Origin: Kitasatospora aureofaciens
Lineage (GTDB): Bacteria; Actinomycetota; Actinomycetes; Streptomycetales; Streptomycetaceae
NCBI RefSeq assembly: GCF_019192735.1
Contig: NZ_JAHTKP010000011.1
Span: 124,001 to 188,000 of the forward strand
DNA length: 64,000 nucleotides
Direction of reading: 5' to 3'
Notes under the pieces: generated by a model
What the model was told of the DNA's origin: nothing
Database searches by the model: none
Seen by the model: the letters and a program-made list of their open reading frames with translations, nothing else
Position numbers and translations under genes: made by a program
In this document: positions 39,854 to 48,052 of the stretch, piece by piece
How the letters are laid out: each line of letters opens with the position of its first letter
How positions within the stretch are numbered: position 1 is the stretch's first letter

Positions 39854-41139
39854 GCAGGGCAGGCCGCTGGGCCCGGGCCGGTCTCGCCCTGCTGCTGGTC
39901 GCCCTCTTCGGCCCCACGGCCTGCAGCAGCGGCGAGTCGGGACCTGTGGTCCATGTGCTCGGCACCTGGACCGGCAGCGAGCGGGACTCGTTCCTGGCCA
40001 TGGTCGCGCCGTTCGAGCGGCGGACCGGGATCAGGGTGGACTACCAGGGCTCCCGGGACTCCGACACCGTGCTGGCCGACCGGGTCGGCAACGGGACGCC
40101 GCCCGATCTCGCCGTCCTCTCCAGTCCCGGAAAGCTGGTGCAGTACGCCCGGGCCGGTCGGTTGGCCCCGCTCGACGGTGCGCTCGACCTGCCGGGCATG
40201 GCCGCGCAGTACGGAGCGAGCTGGGTGCGGTTGGGCGCCGTGGACGGCAAGCAGTACGCCGTGTTCGTCAAGGCCTCGGTGAAGAGCCTCATCTGGTACT
40301 CCCCCAAGGCCCTTGCCGCACACGGCTGGACGCCGCCCGGCAGCTGGGACCAGTTGAACACCCTGGATCGGCAGATCGCCGGGTCGGGTGTCCCCCCGTG
40401 GTGTGTCGGGCTGGAGTCGAGCTCCGCCTCCGGCTGGCCGGGCACCGACTGGCTGGAGGACATCGTCCTCGCCCAGTCCGGGCCGGACGTCTACGACCAG
40501 TGGGCCAGCGGCGTGCTCGCCTGGAACTCTCCTGCGATCAAACGGGCCTGGCAGACCTGGGGAGACGTGGTCGCCGCCAAGGGCCTGGTCCGCGGTGACT
40601 CCCGCGGCATGCTGCTCACCAACTTCGCCGGCTCGGGCGGCTCGCTGTTCGGCCGGCAGCCGGGCTGCTACTTCGAGCACGCGGCGTCCTTCATCACGGA
40701 CTACTACCAGCAGGGCGACCCGCAGCTCAAGGCCGGCGAGGACTACGACTTCGCCCGGTTCCCGACCATCGACGAAGGGTTCAAGGGCACCGAGGAGGTG
40801 GCGGGCGACCTGCTCGGCATGTTCCACGCCACCCCGGCCGCCCAGCAGCTCGTCGCCTACCTCACGACACCCGAGGCGCAGCAGATCTGGGTGGCCCGCG
40901 GCGGTGCGCTGAGCCCCAACCGCCAGGTGCCCACCACCGTCTACCCGGATGCCCTGTCCCGCCGCCTGGGCCAACTGCTGGTCGACGCCCGGGCGGTACG
41001 GTTCGACGCCTCCGACCTGATGCCGGACGCGATGCAGAGCGCGTTCTACCGAGCCGTGCTCGCCTACGCCAACGACCCTTCGCAGCTGGACACCCTGCTC
41101 GCGGACCTGGACCAGGTCCGGGCCACCGTCTACGCCTGA
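39850..41139 (+). CDS. Orphan ABC-type solute-binding lipoprotein (transposon cargo)
   Basis: 429 residues. The signal peptide ends LFGPTACSSGES with a lipobox Cys. The mature part fits the family 1 extracellular solute-binding fold (VHVLGTWTGSERDSFLAMV, FERRTGIRVDYQGS, GNGTPPDLAVLSSPGKLVQY), as in sugar-binding proteins. There are no permease or ATPase genes nearby. It is coupled by ATGA to the four-TM protein, suggesting the binding protein signals through it rather than serving transport. Its last 10 bp overlap the 3' end of the convergent tnsA-like gene. Confidence 0.8.
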   Translation: MSRAGRWARAGLALLLVALFGPTACSSGESGPVVHVLGTWTGSERDSFLAMVAPFERRTGIRVDYQGSRDSDTVLADRVGNGTPPDLAVLSSPGKLVQYARAGRLAPLDGALDLPGMAAQYGASWVRLGAVDGKQYAVFVKASVKSLIWYSPKALAAHGWTPPGSWDQLNTLDRQIAGSGVPPWCVGLESSSASGWPGTDWLEDIVLAQSGPDVYDQWASGVLAWNSPAIKRAWQTWGDVVAAKGLVRGDSRGMLLTNFAGSGGSLFGRQPGCYFEHAASFITDYYQQGDPQLKAGEDYDFARFPTIDEGFKGTEEVAGDLLGMFHATPAAQQLVAYLTTPEAQQIWVARGGALSPNRQVPTTVYPDALSRRLGQLLVDARAVRFDASDLMPDAMQSAFYRAVLAYANDPSQLDTLLADLDQVRATVYA

Positions 41140-41954
41140 CTTTCGCTCGGTGACTCACAGTCAGGTGGATCATGGTCAACTGAGGTGTGTGTCCCTCTTG
41201 AAACAGCAGTCGAACCGTGACCGAACCTCCGAGGACATTCGTGGACCAGCTCCATCAACTCGCTTTGCAACCCGAGTTGGTCGGTCATCCGGCGCCGGCG
41301 GGCGGAAAGCGCATCAAGCCCGGTCAGCACCTGGCGCCGCCAGCCCGTCGCCACCGTGTAGCGCCATCCGGCCGCAGCCGCCGCCCGGTCTGCGGCGGCG
41401 AACTTGACCGCGTCTTTCTCCTTGATCAGATGGGCGGGCCGGACGTCGATCAGCACAGCCGTCCCAGGCAGAAGCACTAGGAAGTCCGGCGTGTGGTCCT
41501 CGGCGCCGTCGGCCGTGGTGAACCGCAGCCTGAACGGCTGGGACAACACCTCTTCGACGCCGCCGGTGAAGTCCAAAGCCAGTAGCAGGCGACGCTCAGC
41601 CAGGCTCTCGAAGCCGTGCATCCGGCCCGTGGCCAGCAGAAACTGCAGCCCAGGGCGGTGCCGCTGCCCCGTTCGCCAGGTGAACCCGCGCACTGGCACC
41701 GACGCGAGCGCCGGGACGCCGGCCAGACCCTGAACCGGGCAGATCACGTCCGCCCCGGCCGTCTTCCACGTTGCCGTCCACCGCCGGGCCCACCCCGCAC
41801 CCGTCTCCAGCCGTTCCGCCACGACCGGATCGATGCCGAACGGCGCGACAAGATCATCCAAAGTGCAGCTGTGCGACCACACCGGCCGAGCGACTCCCGC
41901 CGTGCCCACCGCCTCCATGCGCCCAGGGCACCCCGCCTGTAGAAGCTCCCGCAC
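41130..41954 (-). CDS. tnsA: TnsA-like heteromeric transposase endonuclease subunit
   Basis: 274 residues. The core follows the TnsA restriction-endonuclease fold: Glu in FESLAERRLLLALDF, then EEVLSQPFRLRF, Asp in DHTPDFLVLL, and the third motif VLIDVRPAHLIKEKDA, in which actinobacterial TnsA-like proteins often have D-x-R-P instead of a Lys motif. In Tn7 this subunit cuts the non-transferred strands at the element ends and works only with TnsB. Here tnsB is missing. It reads inward from a right-end repeat 46 bp away, exactly the position of tnsA in Tn7. GTG 41954 is used; ATG 41918 is an alternative. Confidence 0.8.
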   Translation of the reverse strand: MRELLQAGCPGRMEAVGTAGVARPVWSHSCTLDDLVAPFGIDPVVAERLETGAGWARRWTATWKTAGADVICPVQGLAGVPALASVPVRGFTWRTGQRHRPGLQFLLATGRMHGFESLAERRLLLALDFTGGVEEVLSQPFRLRFTTADGAEDHTPDFLVLLPGTAVLIDVRPAHLIKEKDAVKFAAADRAAAAAGWRYTVATGWRRQVLTGLDALSARRRRMTDQLGLQSELMELVHECPRRFGHGSTAVSRGTHTSVDHDPPDCESPSESQA

Positions 41955-42000
41955 GACTTCTCTCGAAACCCTGCAGGTGGGGTGAGCGAACCGCTACCCT

Positions 42001-42048
42001 GCGGGCCAACTGCCACGCTCAGACAGGCCGGCCCTGACGCTCCCGACC
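42001..42048 (-). repeat. Interior degenerate copy of the right-end repeat
   Basis: Aligns without gaps to the inner two-thirds of the right end at roughly 80% identity (GGGCCAACTGCCACGCTCAG versus GGGCCAACTCCGACGCTCAA) in the same orientation, but lacks the terminal TGAGACTGAG. It lies directly upstream of tnsA and probably marks an older right end. Confidence 0.7.
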
Positions 42049-42070
42049 GCTACACCTCGCCGGAACTCGC

Positions 42071-42493
42071 GTGCCGAAGGCTGAGGTGCTGCCGCGCCTT
42101 GCGACCGCCCTGAGCGTCGCCCCGGCCGACCTGTGCACCGTCGACCACGAGCGCCTGGTCCACTTGCGGGTATTCGCAGGCCACAGCCGCGCCGAGGCGG
42201 CCAGGGCGCTCGGCATGGCGATGGAGACCTACCGACAGCTGGAGACCACCGGACAGCATGGCCTGGCTGTCCCCAGCCACAATGGCTACCAACCAGGTGG
42301 CTACACCTCCTGGGAGGAGCGGGCGCTGGCCGCCTATGGCGTCCCCCTCCTGCGGTCGCGGGCTGCCGTGCAGCACACCCATGAGCACTGGGAGCTTGGG
42401 AGGGCTGAGCAGTGTCGCCGCTGGATGGAAGACCCGGAACGGGCCGCGGCACTGGATCACATCCTTCAGCGGCTGCCCCTCACGCAGTGCTGA
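42071..42493 (+). pseudogene. Truncated XRE-family tandem helix-turn-helix gene
   Basis: 140 codons from GTG 42071. The opening PKAEVLPRLATALSVAPADL looks like the last helices of a first HTH domain whose beginning is missing. A second HTH follows (LRVFAGHSRAEAARALGMAM, ETYRQLETTGQ), then a Trp/Glu-rich C-terminal part. The reading frame continues upstream for a few codons (HLAGTRV) and then runs into the interior end repeat, so the 5' part was probably lost during transposition. Product function, if any, is unknown. Confidence 0.55.
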
Positions 42494-42523
42494 AGATCCA
42501 CCGCGCTCGCTTCACTTCTCGGC

Positions 42524-42593
42524 CGTGGGCCAACTCCGACGCTCAAGCGGGCCAACCCTGACACTCACGGGCCAACTCAGCCCCTCAGTCTCA
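42524..42593 (-). repeat. Right terminal inverted repeat of the Tn7-like element
   Basis: Reading inward on the minus strand it starts TGAGACTGAG and continues with the same GTTGGCCCG-type sub-repeats as the left end; five mismatches in 70. It ends at 42593, followed by the GCAGG duplication and, 13 bp on, the stop of the methyltransferase gene. Confidence 0.85.
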
Positions 42594-42610
42594 GCAGGGG
42601 TGGGTCCGGC

Positions 42611-43813
42611 TCAGCGCTTGACGGCGCGCAGCACCACGAACTTGGGGTCCCCGGCGACGAGTTGGCAGTTTCCGAAGAGGCGGCGCAGCTTGACGTGGTA
42701 GCCGAGGTGACGGTTGCCGACCACCCAGAGTTCACCGCCCGGCCGCAGCGCGCGGCGGGCGCCGGTGAACATCCGCCAGGCGGTGGCGTCGGTGGTGGCC
42801 TGGTGGGAGTGGAACGGCGGGTTGTTCAGCACGAGGTCCACCGAGCCGGGCGCGATCACCTCCGGCGCGAGCGCGTCCGCGGTCAGGAACTCGGCCCTGG
42901 CGTCCGGGCCGAGGTTGGTCCGGAAGGTCTCCTCGGCGGAGGCGACCGCCTGGTGCGACTCGTCGACGAACAGCAGCTCGGCGTCCGGGCCGGCGAGCGC
43001 GGCGGCCGTCCCCACCACGCCGTTGCCGCAGCCGAGGTCGACCACGCGGGCGCCCGGGGCCGGGGTCGGCAGGTGGCCGAGGAAGAAGCGGGTGCCGATG
43101 TCCAGGCGCTCGGCGCAGAAGGTGCCGGCGTGGTTGACGACCGTGCGCCCGGACGCCGGGCCGATGTCGCCCGGCAGCGCGTAGCGGTGCGGCCAGGGGT
43201 TGGGGCCGGGGTCGAGCGCCGGGTCGGGGGTGCAGAAGATCAGCCGGGCCTTGCGGACGGCGAGCGAGGTGCGGGTCGGGCCGAGGATCTTCTCGAACAG
43301 CTGCAGGGTGGAGGTGTGGATCTCGGTGACCATGCCGGTGCCGATCACCACCGTGCCCGGGTGGACGGCCGGGGCGAGCCGGTGCAGCTGGTCCTCCAGC
43401 AGGGCGAGGCTCTTGGGGACGCGGACCAGCAGGACGTCGATGCGCTCCGGCGGGGTGTCACGGGTGGTGAGCAGCCGGGCCGGGTCGGTGGCGGCGCCGG
43501 CCCGCACGAGGTTGGCGCGGGTGGCCTCGCGGCCGAGGTGGGAGTCGCCGATCTGGATGGGCTCGTGGGCGGCGAGCGCGGTGGCCAGCGCGCCCCAGCG
43601 GTCGCCGAGGACGACGACCCGGCGGCCGGCCAGCTCGGTGGCCGCGCCGTCGGCACTGTCCGTCTCGCCCGCGAGGTGGCGCAGCAGGTACTCGTCGGCG
43701 GCGTCCCAGGCGCGCAGCCGCTCGCGCGGGTCCTCGGGGTAACGGGTGAGCCGGAAGGTGCCCCAAGGGGTGGTGAACGGGGTCGCGGCGGCGGGCGTGC
43801 TCTCGGGATTCAT
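42611..43813 (-). CDS. Class I methyltransferase, RlmG/RsmC-like (rRNA guanine-N2)
   Basis: 400 residues in two Rossmann-like halves, as in RlmG and RsmC. The N-terminal half is degenerate (RRVVVLGDRWGALATAL). The C-terminal half has the SAM loop VVDLGCGNGVVG and the N-P-P-F motif (LNNPPFHSHQ, about 328-333) that marks methylation of an exocyclic amino group. It is likely to act on a guanine in 23S or 16S rRNA; which one is not clear. Its stop is 18 bp from the transposon's right end, so the insertion just missed the coding region. Confidence 0.85.
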   Translation of the reverse strand: MNPESTPAAATPFTTPWGTFRLTRYPEDPRERLRAWDAADEYLLRHLAGETDSADGAATELAGRRVVVLGDRWGALATALAAHEPIQIGDSHLGREATRANLVRAGAATDPARLLTTRDTPPERIDVLLVRVPKSLALLEDQLHRLAPAVHPGTVVIGTGMVTEIHTSTLQLFEKILGPTRTSLAVRKARLIFCTPDPALDPGPNPWPHRYALPGDIGPASGRTVVNHAGTFCAERLDIGTRFFLGHLPTPAPGARVVDLGCGNGVVGTAAALAGPDAELLFVDESHQAVASAEETFRTNLGPDARAEFLTADALAPEVIAPGSVDLVLNNPPFHSHQATTDATAWRMFTGARRALRPGGELWVVGNRHLGYHVKLRRLFGNCQLVAGDPKFVVLRAVKR

Positions 43814-43892
43814 CGTGTTCTCAGGCTAGCCGACCGTCCGACCGGGAACGGCGGACGGATACTGGAAGAGCCCGACCGAAGGGGTGAGGGCG

Positions 43893-44297
43893 ATGGACTG
43901 GAAACTCGAAGTGGTCGTGGTCCCGGTGGCGGACGTGGACCGGGCGAAGCTGTTCTACGAGGAGCGGGCCGGCTTCACGGTCGATCACGACACCCGGCTG
44001 CGGGACGGGGTCCGGGTGGTCCAGCTGACGCCGCCGGGCTCGAAATGCTCGATCGTCGTGGGGAGCGGAGTGATCGAGGCGCCGCCCGGGTCGGTGAAGG
44101 GCCTCCAGCTGGTGGTGCCGGACATCGACAAGGCGCATGCCGAACTGGCGGCGCGGGGCGTGGAGGTCAGTCCGGTGCAGCACTTCGAGGCGGGGGTCCG
44201 GGTGAACGGGCACGGCGAGGCGTGGAACTCGTTCGTGTTCTTCAACGACCCGGACGGGAACGGCTGGGCCGTCCAGGAGGCGCCGGCGGCCGCTTAG
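43893..44297 (+). CDS. VOC-family (glyoxalase/bleomycin-resistance-like) protein
   Basis: 134 residues with two beta-alpha-beta-beta-beta modules: KLEVVVVPVADVDRAKLFYE at the start and FFNDPDGNGWAVQE at the end, typical of VOC proteins. Metal ligands are not obvious beyond the final Glu, so the reaction cannot be named; such proteins include dioxygenases, isomerases and antibiotic-binding proteins. ATG 43893 has AAGGGG at 9-nt spacing; GTG 43884 lies too close to it. It precedes the S4-domain gene by 22 bp and may be co-transcribed. Confidence 0.8.
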   Translation: MDWKLEVVVVPVADVDRAKLFYEERAGFTVDHDTRLRDGVRVVQLTPPGSKCSIVVGSGVIEAPPGSVKGLQLVVPDIDKAHAELAARGVEVSPVQHFEAGVRVNGHGEAWNSFVFFNDPDGNGWAVQEAPAAA

Positions 44298-44319
44298 CTT
44301 GCTTGGGTAGAGTCCGGGG

Positions 44320-44694
44320 ATGGCGGAAGACGAGGGAAGCGTCCGGGTCGACAGCTGGATCTGGTCGGTCCGGCTCACCAAGACGCGGGCGCTGGCGGCG
44401 GCGGCCTGCCGGGCCGGGCACGTCCGGGTGAACGGCGAGCGGGCCAAGCCGGCCCAGCCACTGCGGCCCGGGGACGAGGTGCGGGTGCGCGAGGAGGGCC
44501 ACGAGCGGGTCGTCGTCGTACAGAAGCTGGTCCGCAAGCGGGTCGGCGCGGCGGTGGCGGCCGAATGCCTGGTGGACAACAGCCCGCCGCGACCGCCGCG
44601 CGAGTTCGTCCCGGCGGTCGCCGAGCGCGACCGCGGCGCCGGCCGCCCGACCAAGCGCGAGCGCCGGGACCTGCACCAGCTGCGCGGGCGCTAG
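44320..44694 (+). CDS. S4-domain RNA-binding protein, Hsp15-like
   Basis: 124 residues. The N-terminal S4 domain reads VRVDSWIWSVRLTKTRALAA and VRVNGERAKPAQPLRPGDEV, as in Hsp15 (HslR), which binds stalled 50S subunits with nascent chains. The C-terminal tail is basic (AGRPTKRERRDLHQLRGR), also as in Hsp15. Binding to RNA or ribosomes is well supported by the fold; the stress role is inferred. The gene follows the VOC gene closely on the same strand. Confidence 0.85.
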   Translation: MAEDEGSVRVDSWIWSVRLTKTRALAAAACRAGHVRVNGERAKPAQPLRPGDEVRVREEGHERVVVVQKLVRKRVGAAVAAECLVDNSPPRPPREFVPAVAERDRGAGRPTKRERRDLHQLRGR

Positions 44695-44856
44695 GAACGC
44701 CTACCGGACGGGGTGAGCCGCCGCGGGGCGTCGAGGGCGGTGAGGGGTTGTCAGTGCTGCCGTCTAGTGTGCGGAGCAGTGCGGGCCGGTCCCGGCGCCG
44801 GGAGGGAGGCGCCGGGGCCTGCCCGCGAATGGCACAGCGAGTGGCGTGGCGAAGGG

Positions 44857-45744
44857 CTACTTCTTGAACGCGACGCCCGCGTACGCGGAGACGTCCTGCC
44901 AGCCGTCGGGCAGTTCGGTGGTCGCGACGTGCCCGGCGGTCGGCCGCCAGAGCGGGAGCTGGACGAGGCCGGGGCCGGTGAACTCGAAGTCGCCGAAGAA
45001 GGGTTCGACGCCGGCGCGCGGGCGCAGCACCAGCGGGGCGCTCGCGCCCTTGTAGATCCGGGCGCCCTCGTCCGCGCTGTGCCGGGAGGCGAAGTCGGGG
45101 CTGCCGTGGGAGAGGATCAGGGCGCTGCCGGGGGCGAGCGCGTCGCGCAGGGTGGCGACGATCTGCTGGGCGCCCTCCTCGTCGCGTATGAAGTGCAGGA
45201 CGGCGACCAGCATCAGCGCGACCGGCTCGGACAGGTCGACGGCGGCGCGCAGGGCCGGGTGGCCGAGGATGGCGGCCGGGTCGCGCAGGTCGGCCTCGAT
45301 GACCGAGGTGTGCCCGGCGGGGTGGCTCGCGAGCAGGGCGCGGGCGTGGGTGGCGACGATCGGGTCGTTGTCCACGTACACGACGCGGGCGTCCGGGGCG
45401 ACCCGCCGGGCGACCTCGCTGGTGGAACCCGCGGCGGGGATGCCGGTGCCGATGTCGACGAACTGCCGGATGCCCTGCCCGGCCGCGAACTCGACGGCGC
45501 GGCCGAGGAATTCCCGGTTGGTCCGGGCCAGCAGCGGGAGCGCGGGGTAGGCGGCGATGGCGGCCTGGGCGGCCTTGCGGTCGGCCTCGAAGTTGTCCTT
45601 GCCGCCCAGGTAGTAGTCGTACATCCGGGCGGTGTGCGGGATCCCGGTGTCGAGCTCGGTCGGCGGCTGCCAGTCGTCCGCCCCGACCCAGTCCCAGTCG
45701 GAGTCCGTGCCCCTGGCCGCGGTGGCCGCTGTTTCCTCGTGCAT
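44857..45744 (-). CDS. SAM-dependent methyltransferase, PF04672-type
   Basis: 295 residues of the actinobacterial S-adenosyl methyltransferase family: HTARMYDYYLGGKDNFEADR near the N terminus, RQFVDIGTGIPAAGSTSEVA as SAM loop, VVYVDNDPIV as the second motif, and VALMLVAVLHFI. Families of this type are numerous in streptomycetes, often near regulators; natural substrates are mostly unknown. The ATG at 45744 begins the conserved region. Monocistronic; diverges from the deacetylase-like gene. Confidence 0.85.
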   Translation of the reverse strand: MHEETAATAARGTDSDWDWVGADDWQPPTELDTGIPHTARMYDYYLGGKDNFEADRKAAQAAIAAYPALPLLARTNREFLGRAVEFAAGQGIRQFVDIGTGIPAAGSTSEVARRVAPDARVVYVDNDPIVATHARALLASHPAGHTSVIEADLRDPAAILGHPALRAAVDLSEPVALMLVAVLHFIRDEEGAQQIVATLRDALAPGSALILSHGSPDFASRHSADEGARIYKGASAPLVLRPRAGVEPFFGDFEFTGPGLVQLPLWRPTAGHVATTELPDGWQDVSAYAGVAFKK

Positions 45745-45966
45745 CCTGTTCCGCCCCCAATGCAGACTGCCGGATGATCGCCGCGGTGGGCCGCCGTCCC
45801 GTCGCATGCGGTGCGCGGCGATCGTATCCGACGACACCCCGTGGAAACACGGCGAGTTCAGGTTTACGCACCACTCGCACGGCGGTGTGTGTGCACGTCA
45901 AAAGTCGGTCTCCCCGCGGCCGCCCCAAATCGCCGCGGCGGGCCGCCGTCTCTATGCTGGCTGCCG

Positions 45967-46863
45967 ATGACTGCCGACCGCCGCACCGTACTGCGCACCG
46001 CCGCCAAGCTGGCCGCCCTCACCGCCGCCGGCGGGTTCCTCGCGGCGTGCGAAAGCGGCGCGCCCCGCCGGACCGACCCGGGCGGCCTCGCCGTGCACCC
46101 GGGCACCGTCGACCCGCAGCACACCACCGACCCCGCCTGGAACGGCGGCGAGGGCCCCGCCTCCCCCGCACCGTCCGGCCCGGCCGAGCCCCAGCCCACC
46201 GCCACCGGGGCCGCCACCACCGCGCCGCCCACCCCGCCGGTGCTGCCGCCGCTCGCGCCGAGCACCCCGGTCGAGGTCGCGTACGGGCCGCGCACCGGCA
46301 AGAACGTGGCGCTCACCTTCCACGGCGCCGGCGACCCGAAGATGGCCACCGCGCTGCTGGAGATCGCCGAGCAGCGCGGCGCCAAACTGACCGTCATGGC
46401 CGTCGGCAGCTGGCTCGACCAGCAGCCGCAGATGGCCCGGCGGGTCCTGGACGGCGGCCACGAGCTGGGCAACCACACCCAGAACCACCTCAACATCTCC
46501 GCGATGACCCCGGACCAGGCGCGCGCCGAGATCGCCCAGTGCGCCGACCGGCTGCAGCGGCTCACCGGCTCGATCGGCCGCTGGTTCCGCCCGTCCGCCG
46601 CGCAGTACGCCACCCCGATGGTGCGCGAGCAGGCGAAGGCCGTCGGCTACGAGCACGTGCTCTCCTTCGACGTGGACCCGCACGACTACGCCGACCCGAC
46701 CGCCGCCGAACTCCAGCGCCGGATCCTGGGCTCGGTCCGCGGCGGCTCGGTGGTCGCCCTGCACATGGGCCACCAATGCACGGTGGACGCCCTCCCCGCC
46801 GTCCTGGACGGCCTCGCCAAGGCCGGCCTCACGCCGGTGACCGCCAGTCAGCTCTGCGCCTGA
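45967..46863 (+). CDS. Polysaccharide deacetylase-like lipoprotein
   Basis: 298 residues. The N terminus combines a twin-arginine-like start (DRRTVLRTAAKL) with a lipobox (GGFLAAC), so it is probably exported and lipidated. A Pro/Thr-rich linker leads to a NodB fold at about 105-295: H-x3-H metal motif in GNHTQNHLN, and RWFRPSAAQY. The usual TFDDGP is replaced by TFHGAGDP, so the catalytic and metal Asp pair is altered. Activity may be changed or lost. ATG 45967 lies 8 nt after TATGCT, suggesting a leaderless transcript. Confidence 0.8.
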   Translation: MTADRRTVLRTAAKLAALTAAGGFLAACESGAPRRTDPGGLAVHPGTVDPQHTTDPAWNGGEGPASPAPSGPAEPQPTATGAATTAPPTPPVLPPLAPSTPVEVAYGPRTGKNVALTFHGAGDPKMATALLEIAEQRGAKLTVMAVGSWLDQQPQMARRVLDGGHELGNHTQNHLNISAMTPDQARAEIAQCADRLQRLTGSIGRWFRPSAAQYATPMVREQAKAVGYEHVLSFDVDPHDYADPTAAELQRRILGSVRGGSVVALHMGHQCTVDALPAVLDGLAKAGLTPVTASQLCA

Positions 46864-46942
46864 TCGGCTCTGCGCTTGATCGGCTCTGCACCCGAGGGCC
46901 GTCGGCGATCGGAGGCGTTCGGGGGCGTTCGGCAGCGTTTCG

Positions 46943-47760
46943 TCACGCCATCGGGTCGTCGGGCTTGTACGGCCGCAGGCGCAGCGTGCGGGCGTCCATC
47001 TCGCGGATCTCCTCCGCGCGGGTGACGAGCTCGTCCAGGTCGTCCCGGCCGGCGTGGATGAAGCGTCCGTGCAGGGCGTCGAAGCGGCCCCGGGCGGCGT
47101 CCACGGTGACCGCGACCATGTACGGGATGGAGCCCCAGCTCTTCCTGTCCTTGAACATCGGCATCGCGGCGGTCATGTCGGTGGCCACCGCGCCGGGGCT
47201 GATGTCGAGCACGACGACGTTGTGCTGAGCGAGCGAGTCCGCCATGTTGTCGGAGAGCTGGAGCAGCGCGCCCTTGGACGTCGCGTACGCGGTGTAGTGA
47301 CCGTCCGGGCGCAGCGCGAAGCCGGTGTTCAGGTTGATGATCCGGCCGTGCTCGCGGGACACCATGCCGGGCAGGACGCAGCGCAGCAGGTTGTAGGGGC
47401 CGCGCAGGTTGGTCTCGACGACCTGCCACCACTGGTTGGCGTCGGTCTCCCAGAGCGGCACCTCGGCGCGGTCCACCCGTCCGGCGTTGTTGACCAGCAG
47501 GTCGATCGGGCCGAGGTCGCGCTCGACGAGCCGGACGGCCTCGCGGACCGAGCCGGGGCGGGTGACGTCCGCCGTCACGGCGACGCCCCGGGAGCCGTGC
47601 CGCACGCACTCCTTCAGGGTGTCGGTGAGCGTCTCGTGGGTGCGGCCGACCAGGCCGACGGCCATGCCCTCGGCGGCCAGCCCGATGGCGAGCTCCCGGC
47701 CGATGCCGCGGCCGGCGCCGGTGATCAGGGCGACCTGTCCTGTGAGCGATCCCATCGGCA
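46943..47760 (-). CDS. Short-chain dehydrogenase/reductase
   Basis: About 271 residues, classical SDR. Cofactor loop TGAGRGIGREL, NNAG, and the catalytic Y-x3-K in TAYATSKGALL, with an acidic or Arg switch (VGRTHETL) suggesting NADP(H). An insert after TDMTAAMPMFKDRKSWGSIP is longer than usual. The substrate is unknown. GTG 47760 (GGGAG 6 nt upstream) gives MPMGSLTGQ; the ATG at 47754 is the alternative. It diverges from the 3-hydroxyacyl-CoA dehydrogenase gene across a 292-bp region with a palindrome. Confidence 0.85.
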
Positions 47761-47951
47761 CTGCGTGCTCCCTTCCCGTCCCCGTCCCCGTCCCCCGTCT
47801 GCGGCATTCTGTCGGCCGACGGGCGGTGGCGGCCCCGGGCACACGGGCGGTCCGACTGTCGTCACTCGTTCGGGCGATCCGTGCCCGGGTGGCACTCGTC
47901 CGGGGAGGGGGTGACCTACTGGCCGGTACGGAGTAGTAACGTCGTCGGGAC

Positions 47952-47967
47952 GGTGCACCGGTGCACC
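47952..47967. promoter_or_regulatory. 16-bp perfect palindrome in a divergent promoter region
   Basis: GGTGCACCGGTGCACC reads the same on both strands. It lies 86 bp before the 3-hydroxyacyl-CoA dehydrogenase start, just after a TAGTAA hexamer. Likely an operator; the regulator is unknown. Confidence 0.5.
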
Positions 47968-48052
47968 CATTCCGGCACACCGGCCCGTTGACCAGCGCCT
48001 TGCTGGGCCACCTGTCGCTGGGCGACCCCCAGCACCACCGAAGGGCAACTGA

